Source: Hypsibius dujardini
Lineage: Eukaryota > Tardigrada > Eutardigrada > Parachela > Hypsibiidae
DNA length: 20,397 nt
Reading direction: 5' to 3'
Assembly: GCA_001579985.1 (NCBI GenBank)
Contig: LRSR01008674.1
Location: 1-20,397, forward strand
Within the stretch, counting starts at the first letter, position 1. Each line of letters begins with the position of its first letter. Below, piece by piece: positions 1 through 9,138 of this stretch. The notes below the pieces were generated by a model, which saw nothing but the letters and a program-made list of their open reading frames with translations, was not told where the DNA came from and searched no databases. Both the position numbers and the translations under genes were made by a program.

Positions 1-230
1 ACCCTACAAATTTCTATTTCGATGTATTTTCTTCTTTGATTCTTTATCGGAGAACGTGCTTTCCGTTGTTGCTTTTTTTGTGAGTAGTAGCAGCTTCTCC
101 AGTGCTTGTTTCCCTAGGGTATTCGTCCCGCGTTTACTTTCGGCAAGCTTTTGTTTTGATTGATTACCATAGTCTCACCTTCCAAAGAAGAACAACTTGG
201 CTTTATTTGCGTTCTTGTGGGGTGTCAATA
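1..230 (-). repeat. Dispersed repeat B, copy 1 (truncated by window start)
   Basis: This stretch closely matches the reverse complement of about 3970-4190 and the direct sequence of about 12490-12690. Shared blocks include GAGAACGTGCTTTCCGTTG, the CTCCAGTGCTT block, CGTCCCG(C/T)GTTTA and CGGCAAG(C/A)TTTTGTTTT. On the minus strand it keeps a short reading frame (for example TLGKQALEKLLLL) related to the better-preserved one in copy 2, so the repeat probably derives from a coding part of a mobile element. I do not recognise the protein family. It begins before base 1. Confidence 0.7.
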
Positions 231-531
231 ATAATGCTTGATCAGATTTTGTTGCGCTACGTTGTGTTACTTCTTCAGTGATATTTCAGGCTTTGTATGC
301 ATCGGTCGCACGAATGGGGATTCCGTGGATTCCGTGGAGCAAGTTGTGATCAAGCTCCTACATCGATTTCAGGGAAGACGAATAAAATTTCATAAGCATG
401 TGCCCGTGCCTTTTCCACCCGGGATGTGACAAGTTCCTCAACCGAAATTGAAAAACATGTTTTTTTTATCGCTACCTTGTTTTGACGATATTATGGGGAG
501 ATTTTACAATAAAAATGTCTTCTCATCTTAA
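231..531. other. Gap: no supported gene
   Basis: Only short open frames without recognisable protein character are present. The sequence is AT-rich and leads into the reverse transcriptase fragment. Confidence 0.5.
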
Positions 532-792
532 GATACCAAGCAGGGTTACTATGAGCAATTACTCGATCCAGAAACAGCGCAAAGAATTGCTTTTATTTTA
601 AATATTAGTAAATTCTTTGGGAATAATATTGTTTTTTTCGGTTTTATGGGTGCGCTAAACAGTTTCCAAAATACAATGAACTTCATTTTGTATGAATTGG
701 CTTGGCACATCGTTACGTGTTACATAGATGACATATTGTGTTACAGTCCTAGCGTTGAGCAGCATATTAAAAACCTTAAACGAATTTTCAAT
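532..792 (+). pseudogene. Reverse transcriptase fragment (Ty3/gypsy-like), truncated
   Basis: One frame reads through DTKQGYYEQLLDPETAQ, which matches the DLKxGYxQIxxxPEDxxKTAF block of Ty3/gypsy reverse transcriptases. A degenerate FGFMGALNSFQNTMN block follows (family form MPFGLxNAPxTFQxxMN), and then the catalytic YIDDI motif at 721-735 with CYSPSVEQHIKNLKRIF after it (family form FSxxxEEHxxHLxxVF). About 85 residues remain of a domain normally near 200, and no protease, RNase H or integrase is visible. The right end is fused to an inverted copy of itself. A BEL/Pao origin cannot be excluded, but the spacing fits gypsy better. It is a dead remnant. Confidence 0.75.
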
Positions 793-862
793 TTTAAGGT
801 CTTTAATATGCTGCTCAACTCTTGGACTGTAACCCATTATGTCATCTATGTAACACATAACG
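711..862. repeat. 70-bp-arm inverted repeat of the RT YxDD region
   Basis: The left arm 711-780 and right arm 793-862 are near-perfect reverse complements with only a few mismatches, separated by a 12-bp spacer (781-792). Both arms encode the reverse transcriptase YIDDI motif, one on each strand (minus strand: CYIDDIMGYSPRVEQHIKDL). The symmetry stops sharply at both ends. Confidence 0.9.
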
Positions 863-879
863 CTTTATTTAGCTAATTT

Positions 880-2086
880 TTAACTAAAATCAAATAAAAT
901 AAACTGTAATGTGCAATAGTTATTTATTTTATTTAAGTGCAAACATTTCAATAAAACATCAAACATTTGAACAATTGAAATTCTTAAATTATAGATTATT
1001 TTCAATAAATTTCTTCCTTTAGACATGTTTTAATAAGATTTTGACGATTGTGAGAAGTACGGCTAAAATGCGTTCGTACCCCATAATTCGTTGACTGCCA
1101 ATTGTGGCCGTCGTTATGATGCAAATCATTTTCATCCATCTGCAAATAGAATACTTCTAAGTAGAAAACGGGCCATAAACTGAACCACGAGGCTCAACAA
1201 GATTGAACGAGATACAAGTGATACTAATAACAATAACTTAGCACCGGCGTAGATCGTTTTTTCCGATTGGGGGTCCTGCTTTTTTTAGGGTTCTGAAAAA
1301 TGCAGTGTAAAATTTTAAAAATAATATTCACAATTGCTTTTTGCAAAGATGTTGTGTGTTGTGGTTTTCTTTGGTAGAAGTGTCATATGTCAGACTTCAA
1401 TGAGTTGATCTGGGCTTCTGTGCCCTCTTCTGTGGGCTTTATGAGACTAATTCGGCTTCTAATGAAAAAAAGCAACAGGTGAAGAAAGAAATGTACGTCT
1501 AAGACAATCTCTGAAAATGTTACCTATCAGGATAACTCAGAACGGCAGCTGCAAGGGGCTGTTATTGTGCCGATCGCCGGACCTGTGATGATGATGGGAC
1601 CGAAATCAAGAAGTGCAAGCTAGTCAGATCAAGCCATCCGGTGGAAAATTGACGAACAAAAAATAAAAGTCGCACTTTCATTTTTGCCTTTTTGGAGGAT
1701 TTTGTTGCCTATGACGAACTGAAACAGCAACAAAATTGACGTTTTTCAATGGCTGCAGTAAGTCAATGAGGCGTTGGTTTGTACAAGCCACAGGCTGCTT
1801 TACGGTGAAGACCAAACCGGCATCTGAAATACCAAAAGAAGAGCATGAAATTGAAAAATGTTTTTGGATGTCCTTTCACCATACAAATTTTTTTGGTGAA
1901 TTAGTAAACATTAACGAAAACTGGTTTCAGTTTTGGTTTCAAAACCAAAAATGAAAAAATAAAAAAATTTCGTCCATCATGCCCGAGTCTGTGTTTACCA
2001 TACAAAAAAAGCAGCACATGCAAAGAAGACACATACGGTAACAAATATTTCAATACCAAACACCGTTTTTTTCTGGTAGCTCGGTC
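880..2086 (+). repeat. Dispersed repeat A, copy 1 (empty-site copy)
   Basis: Blocks in this region recur in the same order at about 4870-5089 and 9358-9930. Examples are GCTAAAATGCGTTCGTAC, ATTCGTTGACTGCCAAT, TTCATCCATCTG, GTGATACTA..ACAATAACTTA, TATTCACAATTGCTT, CGGCTTCTAATGAAAAAAA, CGTCCATCATG and (T/C)GGTAGC(T/G)C(G/A)GTCG. About 1500-1950 has no counterpart in the other copy, so it is an insertion here or a deletion there. No intact coding frame was found. The copy is strongly diverged and old. Its exact ends are uncertain. Confidence 0.7.
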
Positions 2087-2128
2087 GATGTTCATAATGA
2101 CATCCATCTGGATGACATTATGAACATC
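2087..2128. repeat. Perfect-type hairpin at the end of repeat A
   Basis: GATGTTCATAATGACATCCA (2087-2106), a 2-bp loop, then its reverse complement (2109-2128) with one mismatch. A partial third copy of the GATGGATGTC core follows at 2141-2150. Confidence 0.85.
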
Positions 2129-3008
2129 AGATGAACACCAGATGGATGTCCCGTGCGCCGGCCTCCACATCTACAAGAATTTGGCATGTCAAGAAACAAC
2201 CCGACAAGCAAAAGATCAGTTTATTTGGAGAGATCATACCATGCAGGCCATCTGAAGAAATCTGAATCACCGAATCATTCCTGTAAATTTGAATGTGGAT
2301 AAAACGTTAATGAAATTCAAGCACAAACAAGATACTGTTAGGGTACTGCTTCGCACGCCCCCACTACATATTTGTATGTTATGATTGGATGATTGGGTGG
2401 GTTTTTGTGAACTAATGGTGAGCGTTTGAGCTCTCGGTTTGAGGTTCAGAACATAAATTTGGTGTCGCAGTTTTTCGTTCTCTTTCTCTTCTCTTACCAT
2501 AACGGCACTCACCAGTTAATTGGTCCCCCAATTTTGGTTCTGTAAATTTTGGTTGACTGAATGACTGGTTTGGGTCCATAGTTTTTTTTGTTTCGGATTT
2601 CGTTTTAAATTTATTTTTGGCGCCATTTTCGCGGTGAGGTTTTGGAGCGGGTTAAAACCTTGGCACGGGCCCTGATAGCCGACAAAACAGCTGCACCGGA
2701 AGGCGAATTTATATCGGAAATTGCCCAATAAAGTTTGCGACAGGAATCGCAACCGAAAATTTTAAGGAATATTTGGTTTTTTTCTGGTTTAAATTAATTG
2801 CATTTTTATTTTATTTCACAGCTAAATAAGTTTAATTTTTTTGAGCAAGTTTTTATTACGGTGTTATTTATTTTATTTCATATATCATATTTTATGTGTG
2901 ATAACCTAGATATAATATATCAACAATTATTTTATGTAACACACCGCATAATTAGTCGGTTCGGTTACTAACTTACTAGTGTACTGTACTAGTACCACAT
3001 GTACTCAC
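2129..3008. other. Gap: AT-rich, no supported gene
   Basis: The open frames on the minus strand at 2267-2512 and 2516-2752 are low-complexity (Lys/Asn/Gln-rich) and show no family motif. The stretch directly follows the donor site of the exon at 3009-3381 and may be its intron. At about 2650-2720 the minus strand reads CSCFVGYQGPC, which resembles an EGF loop but is too short to call. Confidence 0.4.
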
Positions 3009-3381
3009 GTCATCGGATCAAATATCGGATTGACCAGATACTCGAAGCTGAAAAGATCTACCTTCTGAGTGCTACGCAATAATTCAAAAAAATCGGCTGT
3101 TCAGCAGCTTCCACATCGCAAAATGAGGCATTAAATACCACGAGCCGTTAGGGTTCGAAAACAGCGTCATGATTTCTATAACAAATTGTAACACCCGGTC
3201 GTTGAGACAATTGTCTAGAGCCAGCCCGTTCATGTCTCGTCCTTCCGCTTCTCCCGGTGCGCCGAAGTAAACCGTCGGAAAATTGTAGAGATAACTGGAA
3301 ATTGCGTTGCATTTCTGCATATTTTCCGGTAGGCTGTCTCCATCGCCGTTTGCGGTTCCGAAATAGTGTCTGTTGTCCATG
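3009..3381 (-). CDS. Internal exon of unrecognised minus-strand gene
   Basis: The exon is bounded by a TTTGTTAG acceptor just before base 3381 and a GTGAGTAC donor (3008-3001). It encodes about 124 residues of ordinary globular composition, including MDNRHYFGTANGDGD, LYNFPTVYFGAPGEAEG, FSNPNGSWYLMPHFAMWK and VDLFSFEYLVNPIFDPM. The frame is broken once, at a run of seven A (3086-3092; T on the coding strand). With six, the frame runs on to the donor. The first base completes a codon left open by the candidate exon at 4681-4763. I do not recognise the family; an extracellular segment of an ABCA protein was considered but key landmarks are absent. Confidence 0.6.
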
Positions 3382-3965
3382 CTAACAAATGATAACATTC
3401 AGTTTGCACTGTTAGTGAACAATGATCGTCGGTCGCTTCTAATTTTTAAATTTTACCACCGGGTTTCATCCGACTTCCATCCAATAAGTGGGGACCTAAA
3501 ATCCAACCAGTAAGAAATCAGTAGGCAAATACGATGAAACAAAATTCAGTATGAGCAGTTAGCGAACGGAGAGCGTTTGGCGGCGTGTGGTCAAACCGCT
3601 GTCCAGCTATCGAAGTCACAAGCCGACAAGGGTGTTTGCTATCATGACATAGTGCATCGCACCTCCATATTGTCGCACTTCACAAATGACGGGCGGATGT
3701 AAATAAAGCAATCACAAAAATAATATAATGCCTGAACAATTTATCTTATGTTTTACACAAAATAAAAATGGGTACAAAAAAATTACAAATAAAAAGATGA
3801 AAACGGTTGGCTTTGCTTCGTTCGTTTGGACAATGTCTGGGACATGACAGGGGGGGGGGGTTCGCACGGTCATAAATGTGATCAAGCAGTATAGTTGTTT
3901 TCTTTTATGATTTCCTACAGCGAGGCACAGTTAAAGAAAATTTGATCTTTTGCATAATACGATTT
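3382..3965. other. Gap: no supported gene
   Basis: Probably intron between the two minus-strand exons. It contains an 11-base G run at 3850-3860 and nothing else I can name. Confidence 0.4.
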
Positions 3966-3969
3966 ATGT

Positions 3970-4258
3970 AATCAACTAGAACAAAAGCTTGCCGAAAAAT
4001 TAACGCGGGACGAATACTCTGGGGAAACAAGCACTGGAGGAACTGCTGCTACTTGCAAGAAAGGCAAATACGAAAGAGCATGTTCTCGAACAATATTTGT
4101 ACGAATTAGGAAAGGAAATACATTTATCAACCGAACAAAACCTCGCAGGGTGCAAAATTCAAAATTGTGGAAAAAAAACCAACCCTTCGACTCAACAAAA
4201 AAAAGTAACGAGAACCGAACGGCACAAGTCTATACTCATAAAAACAGCGAGAGCCTAG
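3970..4258 (+). pseudogene. Dispersed repeat B, copy 2, with coding remnant
   Basis: This copy is in reverse orientation to those at 1-230 and 12440-12690 and is the best preserved of the three. The frame 4004-4258 is open for 84 codons to a TAG and has real protein character: a Leu-rich amphipathic helix (KQALEELLLLARKANTK, then EHVLEQYLYELGKEI) followed by a C-x4-C pair and a Lys-rich tail. Just upstream another frame reads QKLAEKLTRDEYS, suggesting one frameshift. It is likely a fragment of a mobile-element protein, but the family is not recognised. Confidence 0.55.
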
Positions 4259-4680
4259 GGACTAAGGTACTTTACGACACTCTTTCTTCTCTTGTATTTA
4301 GAAAGAACTAGACTTAATTTCGTAAAGTAAAGTAGTCAGACAATAGAAGGTTGTACAAGGGATATAGGAAGAGTGACGTTTTAAATGTAAAATAATTAAG
4401 ACTAACTCACTTCACGCACTGGCACACTCAATTTTGGTCTTGAGGATCACGGCTTCAGGAGAGAACAGATTCAATAATGGCAGCAAGCGAACGCGAAATG
4501 CATGCATACTGTTCCGCCATAGCATCAGATTTCGCAGCTGCTGTGTAACTTCGCCCAGCTGTCGCTTAAGACTAAAAATGGATAAGCAATGCTAATAGGG
4601 TACCCCTTTTTTTTAAAACAACTGCTGCATCGTTCCCTGCTAAATTTGTCATACATAAACACAATTAAATAATTTTGCAC
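4259..4680. other. Gap: no supported gene
   Basis: A 24-codon frame begins with ATG at about 4478 but has no support. The rest is probably intronic to the minus-strand exons on either side. Confidence 0.35.
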
Positions 4681-4763
4681 CCAGGACAGCGCTGCAATTT
4701 CGAGACGCTTTGCACATCTCCACTGACCGATACTAAACTCAAAAGACCCGCTTCTGAAACGGC
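4681..4763 (-). CDS. Candidate short exon of the unrecognised minus-strand gene
   Basis: On the minus strand an ACATTTTCAG acceptor precedes base 4763 and a GTGCAAAA donor follows base 4681. The 83-bp interval is open and encodes AVSEAGLLSLVSVSG followed by DVQSVSKLQRCPG. It ends with two bases of a codon, exactly what the exon at 3381 needs to enter its own open frame with MDNRHYFG. The phase match is the main support. No family match, and its small size means chance is possible. Confidence 0.35.
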
Positions 4764-4869
4764 CTGAAAATGTATGTACTAGTAATCTTTGTGTAGAACG
4801 AAGCGGGTTAGAGATATATTTTAAATGCCTTTTAAGCGGCCAAAATGGTGATCTCGTAATAAAGCAAAC

Positions 4870-5089
4870 TGTACTTTTTAATAAAAATCACTAGACAATT
4901 TGATATTTAAAAAAATACAATTTTTTTTAGGTTTTAACATTTACATGAAACGTCAAATCTATTTTGAAATTTTGAAAGTATGGAATTTCTTAAATATAGT
5001 CTTTCATATAAACTTGCTTTGATGAGAATTTGACAATTAGAAGTAATTTTAGAGAAGTAAGGCTATAATGCGTTTGTACTCCACCATTC
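4870..5089 (+). repeat. Dispersed repeat A, copy 2, left part
   Basis: Its right end (GGCTATAATGCGTTTGTACTCCA) matches 1062-1084 in copy 1. The copy is interrupted by the LTR element at 5090 and resumes at 9358. Similarity farther left is patchy. Confidence 0.65.
5086..5089. repeat. Target site duplication ATTC, left
   Basis: ATTC abuts the TG end of the left LTR and is repeated exactly at 9358-9361. The unoccupied repeat A copy has a single ATTC at the equivalent place (1086-1089). Confidence 0.85.
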
Positions 5090-5316
5090 TGTAGCGAGCC
5101 CAAACGGAAAGAATGTTATTACTGGTTGTACTGATCACACATCCACTGCACGAGTATATAGTACAAATTATATAGTACAGTAGACAAAAGACAAGAGAGA
5201 AACAAGGTGGCCAAAAGTAATGGAAAAACAAAAAAAGTAGCTAACGGAAGACGACGCATAAGACATAATGGACTACTAATGATGATAGTTACTCAATCTT
5301 ATAGCTAGGCGCGACA
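5090..5316 (-). repeat. 3' LTR (227 bp)
   Basis: Starts TGTAGCGAGCC and ends AGGCGCGACA on the plus strand. It aligns end to end with 9139-9357, with substitutions and one main indel around the TATATAGTAC segment. Confidence 0.92.
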
Positions 5317-5329
5317 TTTCCTCTCTCTT
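5317..5329 (-). other. Polypurine tract
   Basis: On the minus strand AAGAGAGAGGAAA lies directly against the TG start of the 3' LTR, the standard place for plus-strand DNA priming. Confidence 0.85.
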
Positions 5330-5354
5330 AAAAACACATTAAGTATAACCAAAG

Positions 5355-5795
5355 CTACCAAGGGGGAGAATTATATCCGAAAACTGGTTGATACTGAAGG
5401 ATGACGTCGCGAAGGTGGCGAGTGAAAACGGAATTATGAGGCTGGCCATGGCGATACTCACGAAAACGATAACCGCGTTCAAGTCCAGTAGTCTTACCGA
5501 AAACAGCGGATATGGAAATGCCTAACCTACGGCGAAAAGCAGGTGTGTCGGCTTCGTCCAAAAAGGTGGATGCACGTAACGCATTCTCGTCGATGGTGCT
5601 CATTGGATCTCCTTCAAGTCGGAAGCGCAGGTTAGAACGGACCCAGAGACAGACATTGAATGCACGGTTGTTGTCATCACCAAAATTGTTAGGCATGTTT
5701 ATGGGACCGTACGAAAGTGTAAATTCAAGGGATGGAGAGCGTTGATGAACGGTATCAAGCGGAATGGAAACCAGCATGGTGGGTTGAACAAGCAT
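5355..5795 (-). CDS. Intact accessory ORF downstream of env, unknown function
   Basis: A 146-codon ATG-started frame, open upstream to a stop at 5901-5903 (181 sense codons in total), with no internal break. It ends 26 bp before the polypurine tract, so it is the last gene of the retroelement. Visible text includes LRFRLEGDPMSTIDENALR, AFRRRLGISISAVFGK and GYRFREYRHGQ. It is rich in Arg and aromatic residues and has no clear signal peptide or membrane segment. A possible splice acceptor (CTTCACCCAG) lies upstream near 5870-5880. Unlike the env region, it carries no frameshift. I do not recognise the family. A captured host gene, a regulatory protein or a relic of a structural protein are all open. 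Confidence 0.6.
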   Translation of the reverse strand: MLVQPTMLVSIPLDTVHQRSPSLEFTLSYGPINMPNNFGDDNNRAFNVCLWVRSNLRFRLEGDPMSTIDENALRASTFLDEADTPAFRRRLGISISAVFGKTTGLERGYRFREYRHGQPHNSVFTRHLRDVILQYQPVFGYNSPPW

Positions 5796-5903
5796 GCCAT
5801 TATCATCTACGAGTGGGGACTCGATGAAAGGGGGCTCGCAGAGCGCGAGATGATAACTTCGGTAGGGTCTGGGTGAAGAGATGGTTATGGGATGGTAGCG
5901 TTA

Positions 5904-6598
5904 TGGGATAGAGATGGGATGGAGAGGGAGAGTTGGCTATAATCAACTTCGGTAGAAAGTCATAACTATCCTAATCAAACGACGTTTCACGGTGGCCATG
6001 AGTGAGGAAATGAAACAAAACAAAATGAAACTCACAAATCAAACAAATCAACGCGATGCACAAAATTTATATAGGGAGAAAAGATTGTCAAGGAGACAGA
6101 ACGTGAAATGCAAAAAATTCCAAGGCCAATTTAGAAGAATCCGTGTGTAATGAAAATGTAAACAAAGATATTCTTAGCAAAACAACAGAGAAAAGAGACA
6201 ACACTGAACAGAAAGTCGCACATGCAATCTTTTACGCGGATTTTCTTTTCTTTTTTCTAGTATCCGGTTTGGGTACCACAATGGGCATCAATATTTTTTT
6301 TTCTGACAAGCGAATTCGTTTTTTTTTTATGTGTGCTCCCAAATCTGGTCCTGCCCAGTTTCACAGTTAAATTTACTTTTATTTGAAATATTTTATTTGG
6401 ACCAGATTGCCTGTTTAATCAACTTTGGTAGGCTGAAATAAAACATAAATACAATTTCGGTAGCCACAAAATACACCTACTTGGCCCGTGCTTATCTTTT
6501 GGCCTTAAGGTTCGTAATAGATAGATATTATATTCTTAGACAAGTTCAACATTTTTTGGTTTCTATTTATTCTCTCCTTTTTTAAATTACTATTTTAA
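5904..6598. other. Non-coding stretch inside the retroelement
   Basis: AT-rich, with T-runs and multiple stops in all frames. It contains three copies of the recurring AACTTCGGTAG-type motif (5945, 6421, 6453). Confidence 0.5.
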
Positions 6599-6812
6599 TA
6601 TGTTGGTGGAACTGTCAACGGTTAAATCGACAACTGAGTACAATACACCTAAGCGGTTAATTATAAGAAAGAAACCAGACATTAAAGGATAGATATGCAG
6701 TAAAAGAAACTCATCACCGAAATCGGGCAAGATACACAGGATGGTACCTATTCCACAACACTGGAGTGTGGTCGACGAAACAGGGGTTGGCGGATGTCCA
6801 AAGGAGTAATTG

Positions 6813-7151
6813 CTAGTGTCGAGATGGGGCGTGGGGGTCAAATAGCACGAAATCCAGACTGCCGACGTAGGAGATTGACGTGATTAGTGATGACCCGTCC
6901 GATAATTCATCCGATGAATGAGAGCGAACAGGCACTGAGAAATTGTTACTGCCATCGGTGACGTTGAAAACCATGGCAGCAGGTTGAGTAAAAGAATACA
7001 AAACAATAACTTCGGTAGGGCGAACAACCTCATGTTCGGTAGGTTCATCAGTAGACCGAGCAGCAGATCGATAACGACCACGAGAGCGGCAAGACGTGAA
7101 AAACGAAGCAGAGCCGGTTTGAAACGACAGTAGCGAGTCCAAGTGCAACAA
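6813..7151 (-). pseudogene. Env cytoplasmic-tail-like reading frame
   Basis: This frame overlaps the end of the membrane-spanning segment in a second frame and continues it into a Ser/Arg-rich stretch (TSCRSRGRYRSAARS) followed by DEPTEHEVVRPTEV. The second PTEV is encoded by a copy of the recurring CTACCGAAGTT motif. It is probably the cytoplasmic tail of the env-like protein, displaced by a frameshift near 7120. A further open frame (6590-6841) overlaps its end and may be more of the tail. Confidence 0.45.
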
Positions 7152-8835
7152 CAGTAGACAAGGCCGACCAATATAATAAAAGAGATCGAACCAATTGCAG
7201 CGTAAATTGACGTACTCAAACAGGGCCAGAGTAGGAGGGGCAGGAACATCAGTCTTTATTGTTTCAATGAACTCGTGAATTGTGGTTACCTGATTTGTCT
7301 CTAATATACCGCTTAGCTATTCCAATATGGAAAATAATTTGCGATGATCGGAATCAGCGATTCCACTCAAATAAGTTTCACCAAGATCCACTTCGGTGTC
7401 AAACTGAAAAAATAATTTTACCGTTTTCAGATGATTTGTTGGCGTGATGAGTTGCCTGATGAAACTGCGGTATTCGTACCAATTTCCGTCGAAGTCTGCA
7501 ATTGAGTCTTTCCAGAAACAGGGTGAATGATTACGTAATGTTTGCCATCCAGTTTGAAAGTGCGATTGCGCCAGTCAGGTTGTTGACTACAGCATTCAGT
7601 TTTTACGCCAAACGTAACATTAATCGGCAGACATTTCTTGAATAAACCAGAGAAGGAGGGGCACGTACTGCGTAGCACTCCGGGAGGCCAAGTTCACTAG
7701 CGGCCAGGATTTGACTGTGGTGAGAGAGAGCAGTTATTCGTTCGGTTTGGGCCATGTCAGCTATACAGTGGAGATTGGCCAAATCGTTGTGAATCAGATC
7801 ATGGTAGTGAGAATTTTTGTTCTCGTAATAGCCAAAATGCGCACTGATGATACCAGCCCAAACATTGTCACGCGGGGGAAATTGGTTCGTTGTTAGCGGC
7901 GGCGTAATTTTTTGGATAATTACTGGCTTGTACCACCCCGATACTTCTACGAGTGATTTAGGCGTTGCGTCATCCAAATCCCAATTGACCTTGCTGTATT
8001 TAATGAAAACGTCTGGTTGACCATCATTAGTGAAAGCTCTAATGGAATTGCAGAGAATAATCGCTTTACCCAGCTTGTAGTCAGTCTGTGACGTTTTATC
8101 ACTGAGCCAAACTTCAGTATTGTTGACTTCTATATCTTTAAATCCGTGGGACAACTGGACGGCAGGCAGAGCTGTTGTAGACAGTGACGTACTCACAAGA
8201 CGTTGTTACGACATCCTTTTGTGGGTTCCACACCAAAGTGAGTGTGTTTTGAACCGAGTGAGCTGCTGATCTGTTAGGGGCCATTTCGCGTCTAAAAGCC
8301 AAAACAGCGGGAGAGTTTTGTAATACCTCAAAAGTGACAAGCTCGTAGAAGCCGCAAGTCACCTCATTGATTGTTGTACCCCACAAAAGTGCTGTAGCAT
8401 GCGGCTTGCCACAGAAGTTAAACGCGATGCTGCTTTTGACAAAGTGATTTTTCCACACATGGAAGTAGTGAAAATTCGCCAGCAGTCGACCGGAGCTACT
8501 GCAACAGCTTTTTGGTAAGTTTGATGGTCATCGAGAGGAAGAAGATATCGTGTCACGCTGGCGCCGACGATCCATTGCTTGCAAGCGTATTCTTCAAATT
8601 TGTGAGCCGGCAGACGGTGTTGCAGGACAGAATACGCGACGAGAGAGACTTGTTCAACACGACGGGCAGGTATGGAGCACTTGGAAAAGCAGGTCACGTT
8701 AATAATGCCGACGATAGTAGGACGAAAGCAGTCACAGGCCGTCAAAGAGAACGCACATGACTTCGGTAGGACGACCGACTTTGTTAGCAGCGTGATTGCA
8801 GGCAGAACAGCCAGAAGTGGAGTAATTGACTGCAT
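7100..8835 (-). pseudogene. Env-like viral glycoprotein remnant (class III, chuvirus/BEL-Pao type)
   Basis: The start is an ATG at 8835 followed by a hydrophobic signal peptide (MQSITPLLAVLPAITLL). Then come a Cys-rich N-terminal region with a TACDCFRP motif, several N-glycosylation sites, a central domain, a WYEY-containing segment, a membrane-proximal helical stretch and a membrane span near 7190-7150 ending in a Cys cluster (YCCC). This order and the Cys spacing recall glycoproteins of jingchuvirals and the env proteins of some BEL/Pao elements, which is family knowledge rather than a search result. Reading needs at least five frame changes (near 8460, 8160-8195, 7665, 7495 and 7250), and there is an in-frame stop at 7317-7319. 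It cannot make a protein as written. At least one break lies at a homopolymer (A5 near 8455). Confidence 0.6.
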
Positions 8836-9118
8836 TCTCCTGGGCGACTTACAGTGGTTGTGGGTCTGTCGAAATCCTGACCAAAGTTCACCGATTTCCC
8901 GACTCTTTTCCAGTTCATGTAAGTGTCTCTGCGGAGACGGAAAGCAGCTTGACTCCTTTGGGGCTTCCAGCGAGAGCGACCACACCAGACAACCTCTTCC
9001 TGGAGGCAGACCTTTTCACACAACTGACCAGACTGGGTTAGAAAGAAATCTTAAAAACTCACGGACGTAAACTACTTATGCCGAAATAAAACGTATCCGA
9101 CACCGAAAATAAGTAAGA
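8836..9118 (-). other. Leader between primer-binding site and env start
   Basis: About 280 bp with no gag-like protein. Just before the env ATG the minus strand reads CACTGTAAGTCGCCCAGGAGAATG, containing a donor-like GTAAGT and an acceptor-like CGCCCAG. This is where a spliced env message would be expected to show its junction. Confidence 0.4.
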
Positions 9119-9136
9119 CTCGCGATACGACCTCCA
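9119..9136 (-). other. Primer-binding site
   Basis: On the minus strand TGGAGGTCGTATCGCGAG begins two bases after the CA end of the 5' LTR. Its complement ends ACGACCTCCA and has the layout of a tRNA 3' end (T-arm CGACT, then stem, then CCA). I cannot assign which tRNA from sequence alone. Confidence 0.75.
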
Positions 9137-9138
9137 AA

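Noticed and set aside
2067-2086. TGGTAGCTCGGTCG (and CGGTAGCGCAGTCG at 9921-9934) look like a tRNA A box, suggesting a tRNA gene or SINE head
   Set aside because: No B box, anticodon arm or acceptor stem follows in either copy. It is kept only as a landmark at the end of repeat A.
2650-2720. CSCFVGYQGPC as an EGF-like domain exon on the minus strand
   Set aside because: Too few cysteines, no convincing splice sites and low-complexity surroundings.
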